Of a stretch of DNA of 64,000 bases, positions 1 to 8,325 are shown one piece after another. The notes under the pieces were generated by a model, which saw nothing but the letters and a program-made list of their open reading frames with translations, was not told where the DNA came from and did no database searches. Made by a program: the position numbers and the translations under genes. Source of the DNA: JAEWSN01 sp942493335 (GTDB taxonomy: Bacteria; Bacillota; Clostridia; DSM-8532); the NCBI GenBank assembly GCA_942493335.1, contig OW818693.1, positions 2,356,001 to 2,420,000 on the forward strand, read 5' to 3'. Each line of letters starts with the position of its first letter. Position 1 is the stretch's first letter.

Positions 1-1
1 C

Positions 2-331
2 ATCCTCTTCATCGAGAACATCGGGAACCTGGTTTGTCCGGCCGAATTCATGATCGGCGAGGACATGAAGCTGCTCATCGCCACCGTGACCGAAGGCAGC
101 GACAAGCCTTACAAGTACCCGCTCGCTTTTGAGAAGGCGGACTGCATCATCGTCAACAAGACCGACCTGATTCCCTATCTGGATTTCGACGAATCCTTCT
201 TCATGGCTGGAATCCGCGCATTGAACCGCGAGGTTCCGGTGTTCAAGGTGTCAGGGCGGACAGGGGAAGGCTTCGGGGAAGTGGCGGCATGGATCGAATC
301 ACTGGCGGAAAAGAAAACCTACACACGCTGA
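2..331 (+). CDS. hypB: HypB C-terminal part, hydrogenase nickel-insertion GTPase (cut by window start)
   Basis: The reading frame is open from base 2 and ends at a TGA at 329-331. The visible ~109 residues carry LFIENIGNLVCPAEF, the Walker B-like segment and following Cys of HypB, then the NKTDL motif that gives guanine specificity in G3E-family GTPases. HypB hydrolyses GTP to help deliver nickel to the large subunit of [NiFe]-hydrogenases, in the cytoplasm with HypA. The P-loop and any N-terminal His-rich metal store lie outside the window. Its end overlaps the start of hypF by 43 bp, as expected in a hyp operon. The identification is firm because of the motifs and the hypF-C-D-E neighbours. 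Confidence 0.95.
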   Translation: MLFIENIGNLVCPAEFMIGEDMKLLIATVTEGSDKPYKYPLAFEKADCIIVNKTDLIPYLDFDESFFMAGIRALNREVPVFKVSGRTGEGFGEVAAWIESLAEKKTYTR

Positions 332-2994
332 ATCCAACTGAACAGAACGTCGTCAGGGAAGTCCGCACGGAAACGGGAACGGACATTCTCTGTTTCGCGA
401 CGGCCGAAGGGGTTGTCCAGGGGGTTGGTTTCCGCCCGTATGTCGCCCATTGCGCCACTGCTCATGAAATTCGCGGATGGGTCCGGAATACAGGTGGTCG
501 TGTGGAGATCCTTGCTCGCGGAAGCCGCGTCGATCTCGACAGTTTTTTCGCCGATGTGCGCAAAGGCCCTTTGCAAAGCGATATCAAACGCTTCACCCTG
601 CGTGAGATTCCCTTTGGGGGCTCCATGCCGGATCACTCAGATGTCGCGCTTCCGCCGGGATCCGGATTCCTGATTCTTGAAAGTGAAACCTCCGCTTCCG
701 GGTTGTCCATGCCACCGGCCGACCTGTGCGTCTGCGAGGAATGCCTGCTGGAAATGACCAATCCGGCCAATCGCCGGTATCGCCATCCTTTCATCAGCTG
801 CACCTCCTGCGGTCCGCGTTACAGCATTCTGGAATCCCTCCCGTATGACCGGCATACGACCGCGATGATCGATTTTCCGATGTGTCCCGCCTGTGAAGCG
901 GAATATCGGAACGCCGGAAACAGAAGGCACCATGCACAGACGATTTCGTGCCATGACTGCGGCCCGCAGCTATGCCTGACAACGACTGACGGAATTTGGT
1001 CAGCCGGCATCAATCCAGCAATGGAAGGCGATTGGCCGGCTCCCGGCTCAACCGGCAACCTGAAAGAAGACAGCCTTCAACGCTCGGATGCCATCCTGGC
1101 CGAAACGGTCCGCATCCTCCTGAATGGCGGATTGGTGGCCGTCAAGGGCATCGGCGGCTATCACCTCCTCTGTGATCCCCGAAACGACGATGCCGTCATC
1201 CGGCTGCGTCTTCTCAAGAAGCGGGATGCGAAACCCTTTGCAGTCATGTTCCCGGCAATGGAAGAAATCAGCTCCCTGTGCGAGGTAGACGAACCGGAAG
1301 CCGCACTGCTCGGAAACGTCGCGCATCCGATTGTACTGCTCCGGCGGAAGGAGGATCCGATTTCACCGCTGTCTCCGCAGGTATGTCCCGGAAGCCGCTA
1401 TATAGGGGCCTTTCTCCCTTACACACCGCTGCATGGACTTTTGCTTCAGGAAACCGGTCCGCTGGTGGCGACAAGCGCAAACCTTTCAGGGCATCCCATT
1501 GTCGCGGACGACGAAGTCATGACCGGCTGGCTCGGAAAGGGGCTGGATGCGGTTCTGTCCCATACGCGCCGAATTGTAACCCCGCAGGATGATTCCGTCG
1601 CCTGGGTCATTGACGGTGAACCGCAGCTGATCCGCCGTGCACGCGGGTACGCGCCGTTGACGCTGCCGATGCGATGCGACGGGTCCGTTCGTTCGGCCGA
1701 TTCCACACAGGCGGGCCTCTTCGAGCATTCCGGACAGCCCCTGCATTCCGTTGATTCCGAGCATTCCGGACAGACCCCGCATTCCATCGAGTCCGATCCA
1801 TCCGGAACCATTCTTGCCCTCGGCGGACAACAAAAGGCGGGCTGGTGTCTGGTAAAGGACGGGTATGCCCATATGGGGGAATACTTGGGTGATTTGGACG
1901 ATGAAGCAGCCTGGCTTGCCTGGACCCGCTCCATCGATCATGCCGTTTCCATGCTGGGTGGCGTCCCGGACAGGGTTGCCTGCGATCTGCATCCCCGCTA
2001 CAGGAACCGGAATCTGCCGCTCCTGTCCGGCATGCGGCCGGAAGCCATCCGCTCCGTCCAGCATCATCACGCCCATATCGCTTCGATCATGGCGGAACAC
2101 GAGCTGACCGGGCCGGTTCTCGGCATTTCCTTCGACGGGACAGGATATGGATCGGACGGCACAGTTTGGGGCGGAGAATTTCTTCTGTGCCGGAACAGTT
2201 CCTTCAAGCGCATGGCAGCATTGAAGCCCATCCGTATGCTTGGCGGTGACAGTTCCGTGGAGGAAGGCTGGAAATCCCTCCTGTGCCATCTCCATGCGGC
2301 AGGTCTGCCGATTCCGCCCGAACTCGCTGTTCCGACCCGGGATGCTTTGGTTTTGTCAGCACTGCGGACCGGGGTGAACACGCTGGAGTCTTCCAGCATG
2401 GGCCGCCTTTTCGATGCCGTATCCGCACTGCTCGGATTCGCCTCGGCATCCCGATATGAAGGGGAGTGCGCCATCCTACTGGAAACAGCGGCCGCAGACT
2501 GCTGTTGTTCCAGAAACGCAGAATCAGTGGACAGAACAGATTCTGTTTCAAATAAGTTCATTGCGGTTACACAGCGAACCGATGTTGACATCCCCATGGG
2601 CCATGTATCCGAGGGTATTGCTTTCGCAAGCCACACTCGTGAGGATGGCCTGCTTCTACTAGATCCGACGCCTGTCTTGACAGGGTTGCTTTCCGGACTG
2701 AAGGATGGCATGGATCGGAAATGTCTTGCCTTGGCCTTCCATCAGGCCGTGGCCTGTGGGACAATGGAGATGCTGACCCGGCTGACAGACAAGTCCGGAA
2801 TCCGGGATGTCGCCCTCAGCGGCGGCGTCTTCCAGAACCGTCAACTGCTGGACCTGCTTCTTCCGCAGCTGCGCGGGGCAGGCTATCGCATCCGTCTGCA
2901 ACGGCAGGTTCCGCCCAACGATGGCGGTCTTGCGCTGGGTCAGGCCTATGCGGTGTTTGCATCCATGGCAAATGAAGACGAGTGTTATTATTAG
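289..2994 (+). CDS. hypF: HypF, carbamoyltransferase for hydrogenase cyanide ligand synthesis
   Basis: HypF uses carbamoyl phosphate and ATP to carbamoylate the C-terminal Cys of HypE, the first step towards the CN ligands of the NiFe site. Domains in order: acylphosphatase (VQGVGFRPYV near residue 42), two zinc-finger motifs (CxxC...CxxC near 145-175 and 199-225), a YrdC-like nucleotide-binding domain (about 265-455), and a Kae1-like domain from about 505 with QHHHAHIAS and SFDGTGYG. At 901 residues it is longer than the usual ~750. The excess includes a repeat-containing linker (about residues 464-504) between the YrdC and Kae1 domains and an insert near 740-790. The ATG at 289 is the only ATG before the acylphosphatase domain but overlaps hypB by 43 bp, so a later non-ATG start is possible. 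Confidence 0.95.
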   Translation: MDRITGGKENLHTLNPTEQNVVREVRTETGTDILCFATAEGVVQGVGFRPYVAHCATAHEIRGWVRNTGGRVEILARGSRVDLDSFFADVRKGPLQSDIKRFTLREIPFGGSMPDHSDVALPPGSGFLILESETSASGLSMPPADLCVCEECLLEMTNPANRRYRHPFISCTSCGPRYSILESLPYDRHTTAMIDFPMCPACEAEYRNAGNRRHHAQTISCHDCGPQLCLTTTDGIWSAGINPAMEGDWPAPGSTGNLKEDSLQRSDAILAETVRILLNGGLVAVKGIGGYHLLCDPRNDDAVIRLRLLKKRDAKPFAVMFPAMEEISSLCEVDEPEAALLGNVAHPIVLLRRKEDPISPLSPQVCPGSRYIGAFLPYTPLHGLLLQETGPLVATSANLSGHPIVADDEVMTGWLGKGLDAVLSHTRRIVTPQDDSVAWVIDGEPQLIRRARGYAPLTLPMRCDGSVRSADSTQAGLFEHSGQPLHSVDSEHSGQTPHSIESDPSGTILALGGQQKAGWCLVKDGYAHMGEYLGDLDDEAAWLAWTRSIDHAVSMLGGVPDRVACDLHPRYRNRNLPLLSGMRPEAIRSVQHHHAHIASIMAEHELTGPVLGISFDGTGYGSDGTVWGGEFLLCRNSSFKRMAALKPIRMLGGDSSVEEGWKSLLCHLHAAGLPIPPELAVPTRDALVLSALRTGVNTLESSSMGRLFDAVSALLGFASASRYEGECAILLETAAADCCCSRNAESVDRTDSVSNKFIAVTQRTDVDIPMGHVSEGIAFASHTREDGLLLLDPTPVLTGLLSGLKDGMDRKCLALAFHQAVACGTMEMLTRLTDKSGIRDVALSGGVFQNRQLLDLLLPQLRGAGYRIRLQRQVPPNDGGLALGQAYAVFASMANEDECYY
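1723..1794 (+). repeat. 36-bp in-frame tandem repeat, two copies, in the hypF linker
   Basis: Two adjacent 36-bp units (1723-1758 and 1759-1794) both begin GAGCATTCCGGACAG and run in frame with hypF. They encode the linker residues EHSGQPLHSVDS and EHSGQTPHSIES between the YrdC-like and Kae1-like domains. Few differences separate the copies, suggesting a fairly recent duplication in a tolerant linker. Confidence 0.85.
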
Positions 2995-3037
2995 CTTAAG
3001 ATAGCTGGAATATATGAAAGCAGGGAGGTTCTTGTGT

Positions 3038-3667
3038 ATGTCAGTTACAGATATAATCACCAAGCTGCAGAACACCGGAAACATGGCCCATGTAACCAAC
3101 CAATATTCACATGAATGGCTATTTTCAAGCATTGCATGTAATAATCTTAAAATCTATTTTGAAACTATGTTGAAGTATCAACCACATGATCTCTTTGTAG
3201 GAGAAGCTCCAGGATACAATGGGTGTAAACTGACTGGTGTGCCCTTTACATCAGAAAAAATCATTATTGATGAAAGCATCCCGATTTTCGGCCTTCATAA
3301 AGGCTACAAAATTCATAATCTACAAATGATTCAAGGAGAACCGACTTCAACAATTGTTTGGGAAACCCTAAAACCATTGAAGTACTATCCATTGTTTTGG
3401 AACGCTTTCCCTTTCCATCCTTATTCAGAGGTAAATAGGGAATCGAACAGAAGACCTAATCATGATGAACTTGAGATAGGAAAAAAAGTGCTTATTGACA
3501 TAATTGAACTATTCCAGATAAAGAGAGTGTTTTCTATCGGTAATGTTGCATATGAAACGCTATTAAAGATGAATATGCAGACAGAAAAGATACGTCATCC
3601 CGTTCATGGCGGGAAGAACGCTTTTTGCCAAAAGATGAGCGCTATTGCCAACAAGCGTGTTGGATAA
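3038..3667 (+). CDS. Uracil-DNA-glycosylase-superfamily-like protein, AT-rich insertion in the hyp operon
   Basis: The protein has the motif GEAPGYNGCKLTGVPFTSE near residue 55, resembling motif 1 of the uracil-DNA glycosylase superfamily. A downstream HPVHGG resembles the His-containing motif 2, and NAFPFHPY lies between them. The likely role is excision of damaged bases, but substrate cannot be told from sequence. I chose ATG 3038 because GGGAGG at 3023-3028 sits 9 bases ahead; an ATG at 3014 has no such site. Length is 209 residues. Codon use is clearly richer in A and T than hypF and hypC on either side, and the gene splits an otherwise standard hyp gene order, so transfer into the operon is likely. 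A highly divergent non-catalytic homologue is the alternative. Confidence 0.7.
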   Translation: MSVTDIITKLQNTGNMAHVTNQYSHEWLFSSIACNNLKIYFETMLKYQPHDLFVGEAPGYNGCKLTGVPFTSEKIIIDESIPIFGLHKGYKIHNLQMIQGEPTSTIVWETLKPLKYYPLFWNAFPFHPYSEVNRESNRRPNHDELEIGKKVLIDIIELFQIKRVFSIGNVAYETLLKMNMQTEKIRHPVHGGKNAFCQKMSAIANKRVG

Positions 3668-3701
3668 CTTCCAGATGGTTTCGAATTAACAATAGCCAAA
3701 A

Positions 3702-3722
3702 AAGATATGCGTCGCATATCTT
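3702..3722. repeat. 21-bp near-perfect palindrome downstream of the UDG-like gene
   Basis: AAGATATGCG and its exact reverse complement are separated by a single T. It lies 35 bases after the stop codon of the UDG-like gene and is preceded by a run of A. It could be a terminator stem, a protein-binding site or a remnant of the element that brought the gene. No T-run follows on the + strand, so a classical intrinsic terminator is not clear. Confidence 0.6.
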
Positions 3723-3875
3723 CGAAGTAATTACGCTTGTGGATCAATGTATCGGACTATCGCAGGCAGATATACAAGGTGGAATTAGTATAAAGAATCA
3801 AGTATAGAGAAAATATGAAGCATTTTGTACATAAAACAAGAATAAACTCAGAATCCATCAGTGGAAAGGCAGAAT

Positions 3876-4133
3876 ATGTGTGTAGCGGTACCGGGAGAAG
3901 TCCTGCAGATTGAAGGAGACATTGCCACCGTGGATTTTCAAGGCAACCGGGTTCGTGTGAGTCTGGGCCTTGTAGACGCGAAGATCGGCGATCACGTTCT
4001 GGTTCACGCCGGATGTGCGATCGAAGTGATGCAGAAGGAGCAGGCGGATGAATTGAACCTGTTGCTCGCCGAGCTTGATGAAGTGCTGGCCCCCGAGCGG
4101 GCGGCCCATTCCGACTGGGAGGCGCGGCCATGA
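3876..4133 (+). CDS. hypC: HypC, hydrogenase maturation chaperone
   Basis: HypC/HybG/HupF family chaperone that, with HypD, carries the Fe(CN)2CO unit to the hydrogenase large subunit. The start at 3876 gives MCVAVPGEV: the Cys directly after Met is the essential metal-handling residue of the family and is cleaved free in the mature protein. An in-frame GTG at 3861 would bury that Cys and is rejected. GGAAAGG at 3863-3869 is the ribosome binding site. Length (85 residues) is typical. The stop codon overlaps the hypD start as ATGA, so the two are translationally coupled. Confidence 0.96.
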   Translation: MCVAVPGEVLQIEGDIATVDFQGNRVRVSLGLVDAKIGDHVLVHAGCAIEVMQKEQADELNLLLAELDEVLAPERAAHSDWEARP

Positions 4134-5176
4134 CCACGCAGGAAATCCTTGCGGACCTGCGGGATTGGCAAGGTCCGGACCTCCGAATCATGGAGGTCTG
4201 CGGCACGCATACGGCCGCCATCATGCAGGGTGGGCTGCGCAGCCTGCTTCCGAAAGGCATTACGCTCATTTCGGGACCGGGATGCCCGGTTTGCATCACA
4301 CCGGCCGCCTATGTCGACAAGGCCGTGGACTTGGCCATGTGTTCGGATTGGCGGCTTTATACCTTTGGCGACATGATGAAGGTGAAGGGCACGGAGAAAA
4401 GCCTCGCCGACGCAAAAGCGGATGGCGGGCATGTCCGCTTCGTCTACTCACCGCTTGAACTGCTGGATTTGGCGGAGAAGGAACCGCAGTACACGCATGT
4501 CTTTGCAGCGGTCGGTTTCGAAACGACCGCCCCCATATATGGCATGCTGGTGAAGAAGGCGCGCGAGAAGGGACTTGTGAACCTGAAGATCCTGACGGCT
4601 CTCCGCACCGTCCTGCCCGCTCTGGAACTGATTCTCGACAGCGGAGAGCCCATCGATGCCTTTCTGGCGCCTGGACATGTCAGTGCCATCATCGGCAGCG
4701 ATGCGTATGCGGACCTCGCCGCACGCTACAATCGTCCCTTCACGGTCGCCGGGTTCAGCCCCGAGCACATCCTGTACGCTGTCTGGCAATTGGCGCACGC
4801 AGTCCGGGACAGACAACACGGCGTTCACAACCTGTATCCCGGGGTGGTGCATCATGACGGGAACCGCAAGGCACTGGCCCTGATGGACGAGGTTTTTGCA
4901 CCCGGTGACTCCGTTTGGCGCGGTATCGGCGTCATTCCGGATTCCGGGCTCTTCCTTCGGGAGGAATACGCGGCCTTTGATGCGGGAAGCCGTGGTCTGG
5001 ACGCCGATCCGGCGCCTAACCCTGCCTGCCGCTGTACGGATGTCATCCTCGGACGGATCCATCCGACTGATTGTCCAATGTTCGGCACGGCCTGCACCCC
5101 CAGCCATGCGCTGGGCCCCTGCATGGTCTCCGGTGAGGGCGCATGCGGCATCTGGCACCGGTTCCGCGGCGCCTGA
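4130..5176 (+). CDS. hypD: HypD, iron-sulfur scaffold for the hydrogenase Fe(CN)2CO unit
   Basis: HypD forms a complex with HypC on which the iron atom receives CN and CO ligands. Diagnostic motifs: VCGTHT (about residue 23), GPGCPVC (about 48), GFETTAP (about 129) and the C-terminal Cys cluster FGTACTPSHALGPCMVSGEG followed by CGIWH, which binds a [4Fe-4S] cluster. Length of 348 residues is close to the family norm of about 360-370. It begins inside the hypC stop (ATGA) and is followed 87 bases later by hypE. Confidence 0.97.
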   Translation: MTTQEILADLRDWQGPDLRIMEVCGTHTAAIMQGGLRSLLPKGITLISGPGCPVCITPAAYVDKAVDLAMCSDWRLYTFGDMMKVKGTEKSLADAKADGGHVRFVYSPLELLDLAEKEPQYTHVFAAVGFETTAPIYGMLVKKAREKGLVNLKILTALRTVLPALELILDSGEPIDAFLAPGHVSAIIGSDAYADLAARYNRPFTVAGFSPEHILYAVWQLAHAVRDRQHGVHNLYPGVVHHDGNRKALALMDEVFAPGDSVWRGIGVIPDSGLFLREEYAAFDAGSRGLDADPAPNPACRCTDVILGRIHPTDCPMFGTACTPSHALGPCMVSGEGACGIWHRFRGA

Positions 5177-5263
5177 ATCCGATTGAACAGTCCGCCACCC
5201 TGATATGCACGCAGGCTTTTCCCTGATGGGACGCACATTCCCCGACAAGAAAGGAATCCGGAT

Positions 5264-6268
5264 ATGAAGCAAGTCGTCATGGCCCATGGCAGCGGGGGTA
5301 CGCAAACTGCGGAACTGGTCGCATCGGTCTTCGCCAAACACCTGTCAAACCCGGTTCTGGACAGGATGGAGGATGCCGCCATTCTTCCGTTGCGCGGTTC
5401 CTGCGTCTATTCCACGGATTCGTTCGTAGTGGACCCCGTGAAATTTCCGGGCGGCGACATCGGCAAGCTCGCAGTCTGCGGCACCGTCAATGACCTTTTG
5501 TGCATGGGCGCCACGCCGCGCTGGCTTTCCGCTGGCTTCATCCTGGAAGAGGGTCTGCCTTTCGATCTGCTGGAGGAAATTGTCCGTTCCATGAAGACAG
5601 CCGCCGATGAAGCAGGGGTCGTCATTGCCGCGGCGGATACGAAAGTGGTCGAGGGAAAGGGCGGTCTGTTCATCAACACCTCTGGCATCGGTACGCTGGG
5701 CCGTCGCGCGCCCATCCGCGCAAACGGCGGGAAGCCGGGAGATGCGGTGCTTGTGAGCGGAACGCTGGGCGATCACCACGCCTGTATCCTCAGCCAGCGA
5801 CTGGCCATCGAAAACGGCATCCGAAGCGACTGTGCAGTGCTTTCCCCGCTCGTGTCCGCCCTGCGTCGCAAAAAAGTCGATATCCGCGCCATGCGGGACA
5901 TCACGCGGGGTGGACTTGCGACCGTGCTGAACGAGTTGTGCCTGTCTTCCGGTGTACGATGCCGGCTGGAGGAAAGCGCCATCCCGGCTTCACAGGAAGT
6001 GGCGGCCTTCTGCGGCATTCTTGGTCTGGATCCGCTTTATATGGGAAACGAGGGAAAACTTCTGCTGTTTGTTCCGGAAGAGCAGTCGGAAACAGCCCTG
6101 AAGGCCTTGCGTGGAACCCAGTCCGGTAAAAATGCCGTCAAAGTTGGAAACCTGCTGGCGGAAGACCCGGCTAATCCCGGACGTGCACGGGTCACGCTCC
6201 GAACACGCCTTGGCGGGGAACGTCCTGTGGATTCACTCTCCGGTGAAGGGCTGCCGCGCATTTGCTGA
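5264..6268 (+). CDS. hypE: HypE, hydrogenase cyanide-ligand dehydratase
   Basis: HypE dehydrates the HypF-made thiocarboxamide on its own C-terminal Cys, with ATP, to a thiocyanate, which supplies CN to the HypCD complex. The protein ends in PRIC, the invariant C-terminal tetrapeptide carrying the reactive Cys. It begins MKQVVMAHGSGG, the glycine-rich N-terminus of the PurM-like ATP-binding fold; DPLYMGNEGKLL near residue 263 is also typical. Length (334 residues) matches the family. AAAGGAAT precedes the ATG. It is the last gene of the hyp operon here; the next gene runs the other way. Confidence 0.97.
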   Translation: MKQVVMAHGSGGTQTAELVASVFAKHLSNPVLDRMEDAAILPLRGSCVYSTDSFVVDPVKFPGGDIGKLAVCGTVNDLLCMGATPRWLSAGFILEEGLPFDLLEEIVRSMKTAADEAGVVIAAADTKVVEGKGGLFINTSGIGTLGRRAPIRANGGKPGDAVLVSGTLGDHHACILSQRLAIENGIRSDCAVLSPLVSALRRKKVDIRAMRDITRGGLATVLNELCLSSGVRCRLEESAIPASQEVAAFCGILGLDPLYMGNEGKLLLFVPEEQSETALKALRGTQSGKNAVKVGNLLAEDPANPGRARVTLRTRLGGERPVDSLSGEGLPRIC

Positions 6269-6342
6269 CGGAGTAGACGGAGCAGCAGCTGCTGACGAAG
6301 CTGACGGAAAGGGGAGAATCAGGTGATGGGAACCAAAGCACC

Positions 6343-8049
6343 TCACTCCACATGCAGTTCCCCGTCCCGGTAGACAAACGTGCTCATGCCCTGCTCGTTC
6401 TGTATTTCCTCCACCTTGTCCTTGATTTCAAGATGAACGAAGGCATAGCAGCGTTTCTTCACGATGACAGCCCCTTCGCCCGGTGTTCTCAGGTGATCCG
6501 CCAGCGATTTGTATTCGTATTCGACATCCTTGAGGTGATCCTTCAGATCCTCGATCTTTTGTCGCAGATCCGCCTGCTCTTCCTTTTGTTCGGATGTCTG
6601 GACGCTGCTGTCGAATAAACGGATTTTTTGTTTGAGGAAGCCCATTTCCTTTTTGCCACGTTCCATGGCCTTGAGGGTCATCTCGAAATCCATGCGCAGC
6701 ATGACACGGTCGAAGCCGTTGATACGCACGCGTGTCTTCACTTCACTGCGGTTCCCCAGTTCCGCCACCTCGACCCGGATATCCGCCTCCACATGGCCTC
6801 CGACGATGCGGCCACGGGGAGAATCCACAAATACCTGGCGGGCCCGGATGTTGGAATTGATGGAGTAAAAACCAATGTATACGTTGCCTTCGCATTCCAC
6901 CGTCACATCGGAAAGGTACTTCACATACAGGTTTTTCCTGCAACGAATGACTGCCCGCCCTTTTCCGGCAATCCCGCCACGGATGTAGATGCTTCCGTCG
7001 CGGCTGACGATTTCCTCCGCCCCGCCCACTCCGTACTCTCCCAGGATTTCAATGTCCCGATCGGCTGAAACGCTGAAATTATCCTCAACCGTCCCCTTGA
7101 CCGACAGAAACCCGTCGAAGTCGACATTACCGGTGCTGAAATCGACATTACCAGCCACTTCCAGATAGTTGTAGACACCCACCATGTCGCCACGATAAAA
7201 GACGGCGCCTGTTTTCCTGGCGCGAAGGACGGTTTTGCCCGGTTCCATCTCTTCCCGAACGGAAGCCCGCTCATACCGCATTGGGTAGGAGATTCCGGGG
7301 GTTGGGGGGACCGCTCTTCCGGACACGTCGATGCCGGGCAGTCCCGGCGTCGGATCCTGTCGGTCCCCGAGCCAATCGCCTTCCTTTACTTGCTGGATCA
7401 GGTTGAGCTCGTAATGGTTCGCGTTCCCCTCATCAATGACCTCCGGCGCGGGTGGTGTGAGATCAATCATGTGGATGACGGCATCCTCCCCATTCACTGG
7501 CGGATTGCCTTCCGCAATGACTACCTCGTTCGCGTTCCGAAGATCGCTGCTTCCCAGGACTTCCTTTCGGACGCCATAACTCACATCGGCCGCTTTCAAG
7601 GCCATCCCGATCTCCTTGACGAGGTTGATCCGATTGGACGGCAACAGACTTTCCTGGTCGACAAACAACGTCAGCCAGGCCTTCATCCCGTCTTCCGAAA
7701 CACGAATGCATACACGGTCCCGCTGGCTTCCGAAGATTTCCGGCCCCGAGGGGGCATTCGCCAAAACCCGGCGGACCGCTAGAAAGGCCGTCACGGAAAC
7801 CTGTGGGAACTGTTCGGTCAAAAGCTTGCTGAAATGCTCCATCGTCATTCCGGATTTCAGGGAACGCACGGCATAGTCCGTTCCCACCCGGATGATCTCG
7901 ATCTGTTCATTGGCAAATACGACTTCGCCCATAAATGTAAATTCCCCAATCCGTAAAAGTCGGGTAGCCACATTGGCGCATGTCTCGGCCCGGATGAAGG
8001 GATGTCGACCCAAAGCCAGCAAACGCGCAGGCTTCCGACCATCATCCAT
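6343..8049 (-). CDS. DUF342/FapA-family polymer-forming protein
   Basis: The protein matches the pattern of the FapA (flagellar assembly protein A, DUF342) family: an N-terminal region, a PGLPGIDVSGRAVPP-like segment at about 235, then a glycine-rich beta-helix region (about 270-460: VDFSTGNVDFDGFLSVKG, NVYIGFYSINSNIRA), and a C-terminal coiled coil (about 475-545, rich in K, E and Q). Members are reported in polar flagellar placement and in sporulating Firmicutes; the exact role here is unknown. I chose ATG 8049 because it begins a typical soluble N-terminus. An in-frame ATG at 8118 would add 23 hydrophobic-leaning residues, and neither has a strong ribosome binding site. Confidence 0.8.
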   Translation of the reverse strand: MDDGRKPARLLALGRHPFIRAETCANVATRLLRIGEFTFMGEVVFANEQIEIIRVGTDYAVRSLKSGMTMEHFSKLLTEQFPQVSVTAFLAVRRVLANAPSGPEIFGSQRDRVCIRVSEDGMKAWLTLFVDQESLLPSNRINLVKEIGMALKAADVSYGVRKEVLGSSDLRNANEVVIAEGNPPVNGEDAVIHMIDLTPPAPEVIDEGNANHYELNLIQQVKEGDWLGDRQDPTPGLPGIDVSGRAVPPTPGISYPMRYERASVREEMEPGKTVLRARKTGAVFYRGDMVGVYNYLEVAGNVDFSTGNVDFDGFLSVKGTVEDNFSVSADRDIEILGEYGVGGAEEIVSRDGSIYIRGGIAGKGRAVIRCRKNLYVKYLSDVTVECEGNVYIGFYSINSNIRARQVFVDSPRGRIVGGHVEADIRVEVAELGNRSEVKTRVRINGFDRVMLRMDFEMTLKAMERGKKEMGFLKQKIRLFDSSVQTSEQKEEQADLRQKIEDLKDHLKDVEYEYKSLADHLRTPGEGAVIVKKRCYAFVHLEIKDKVEEIQNEQGMSTFVYRDGELHVE

Positions 8050-8241
8050 AAGTCTTTTCTGGAATGGCGTGATCAGGAACAACGACGGAGTGTTACAATT
8101 GAAAATGATGCATGTCACTTGCCTGATCCATCATTCCGGCACAGCACCTTGATTCTACCATATGTATGCTTCTGCGTGCAAAAGACCGAAACGGAAAGAG
8201 AAGTCCCTCTGTATTCTTCCCGCAAATCGGCGGGTTTGCGC

Positions 8242-8312
8242 ATGAATTCAACAAAATATGCGGTTATCCTCATGGATTCGGCAGAATATGCAGTCATCCG
8301 CATGGATCCCGC
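8242..8312 (+). repeat. 30-bp tandem repeat (2.3 copies) just upstream of the OGG gene
   Basis: Units start at 8242, 8272 and (partial) 8302, each beginning ATG(A/G)ATTC or ATGGATCC and containing a conserved TATGC(G/A)GT(T/C)ATCC core. All are in frame with the downstream glycosylase gene and each starts with ATG, giving three extra in-frame candidate starts ahead of the AAGGAGG at 8313-8319. It could be a coding N-terminal repeat or a leader duplication. Confidence 0.75.
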
Positions 8313-8325
8313 AAGGAGGCAGCCA

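Noticed and set aside
3625..3807. 60-residue frame overlapping the end of the UDG-like gene
   Set aside because: No ribosome binding site and no recognisable protein features; it covers the palindrome and AT-rich spacer.
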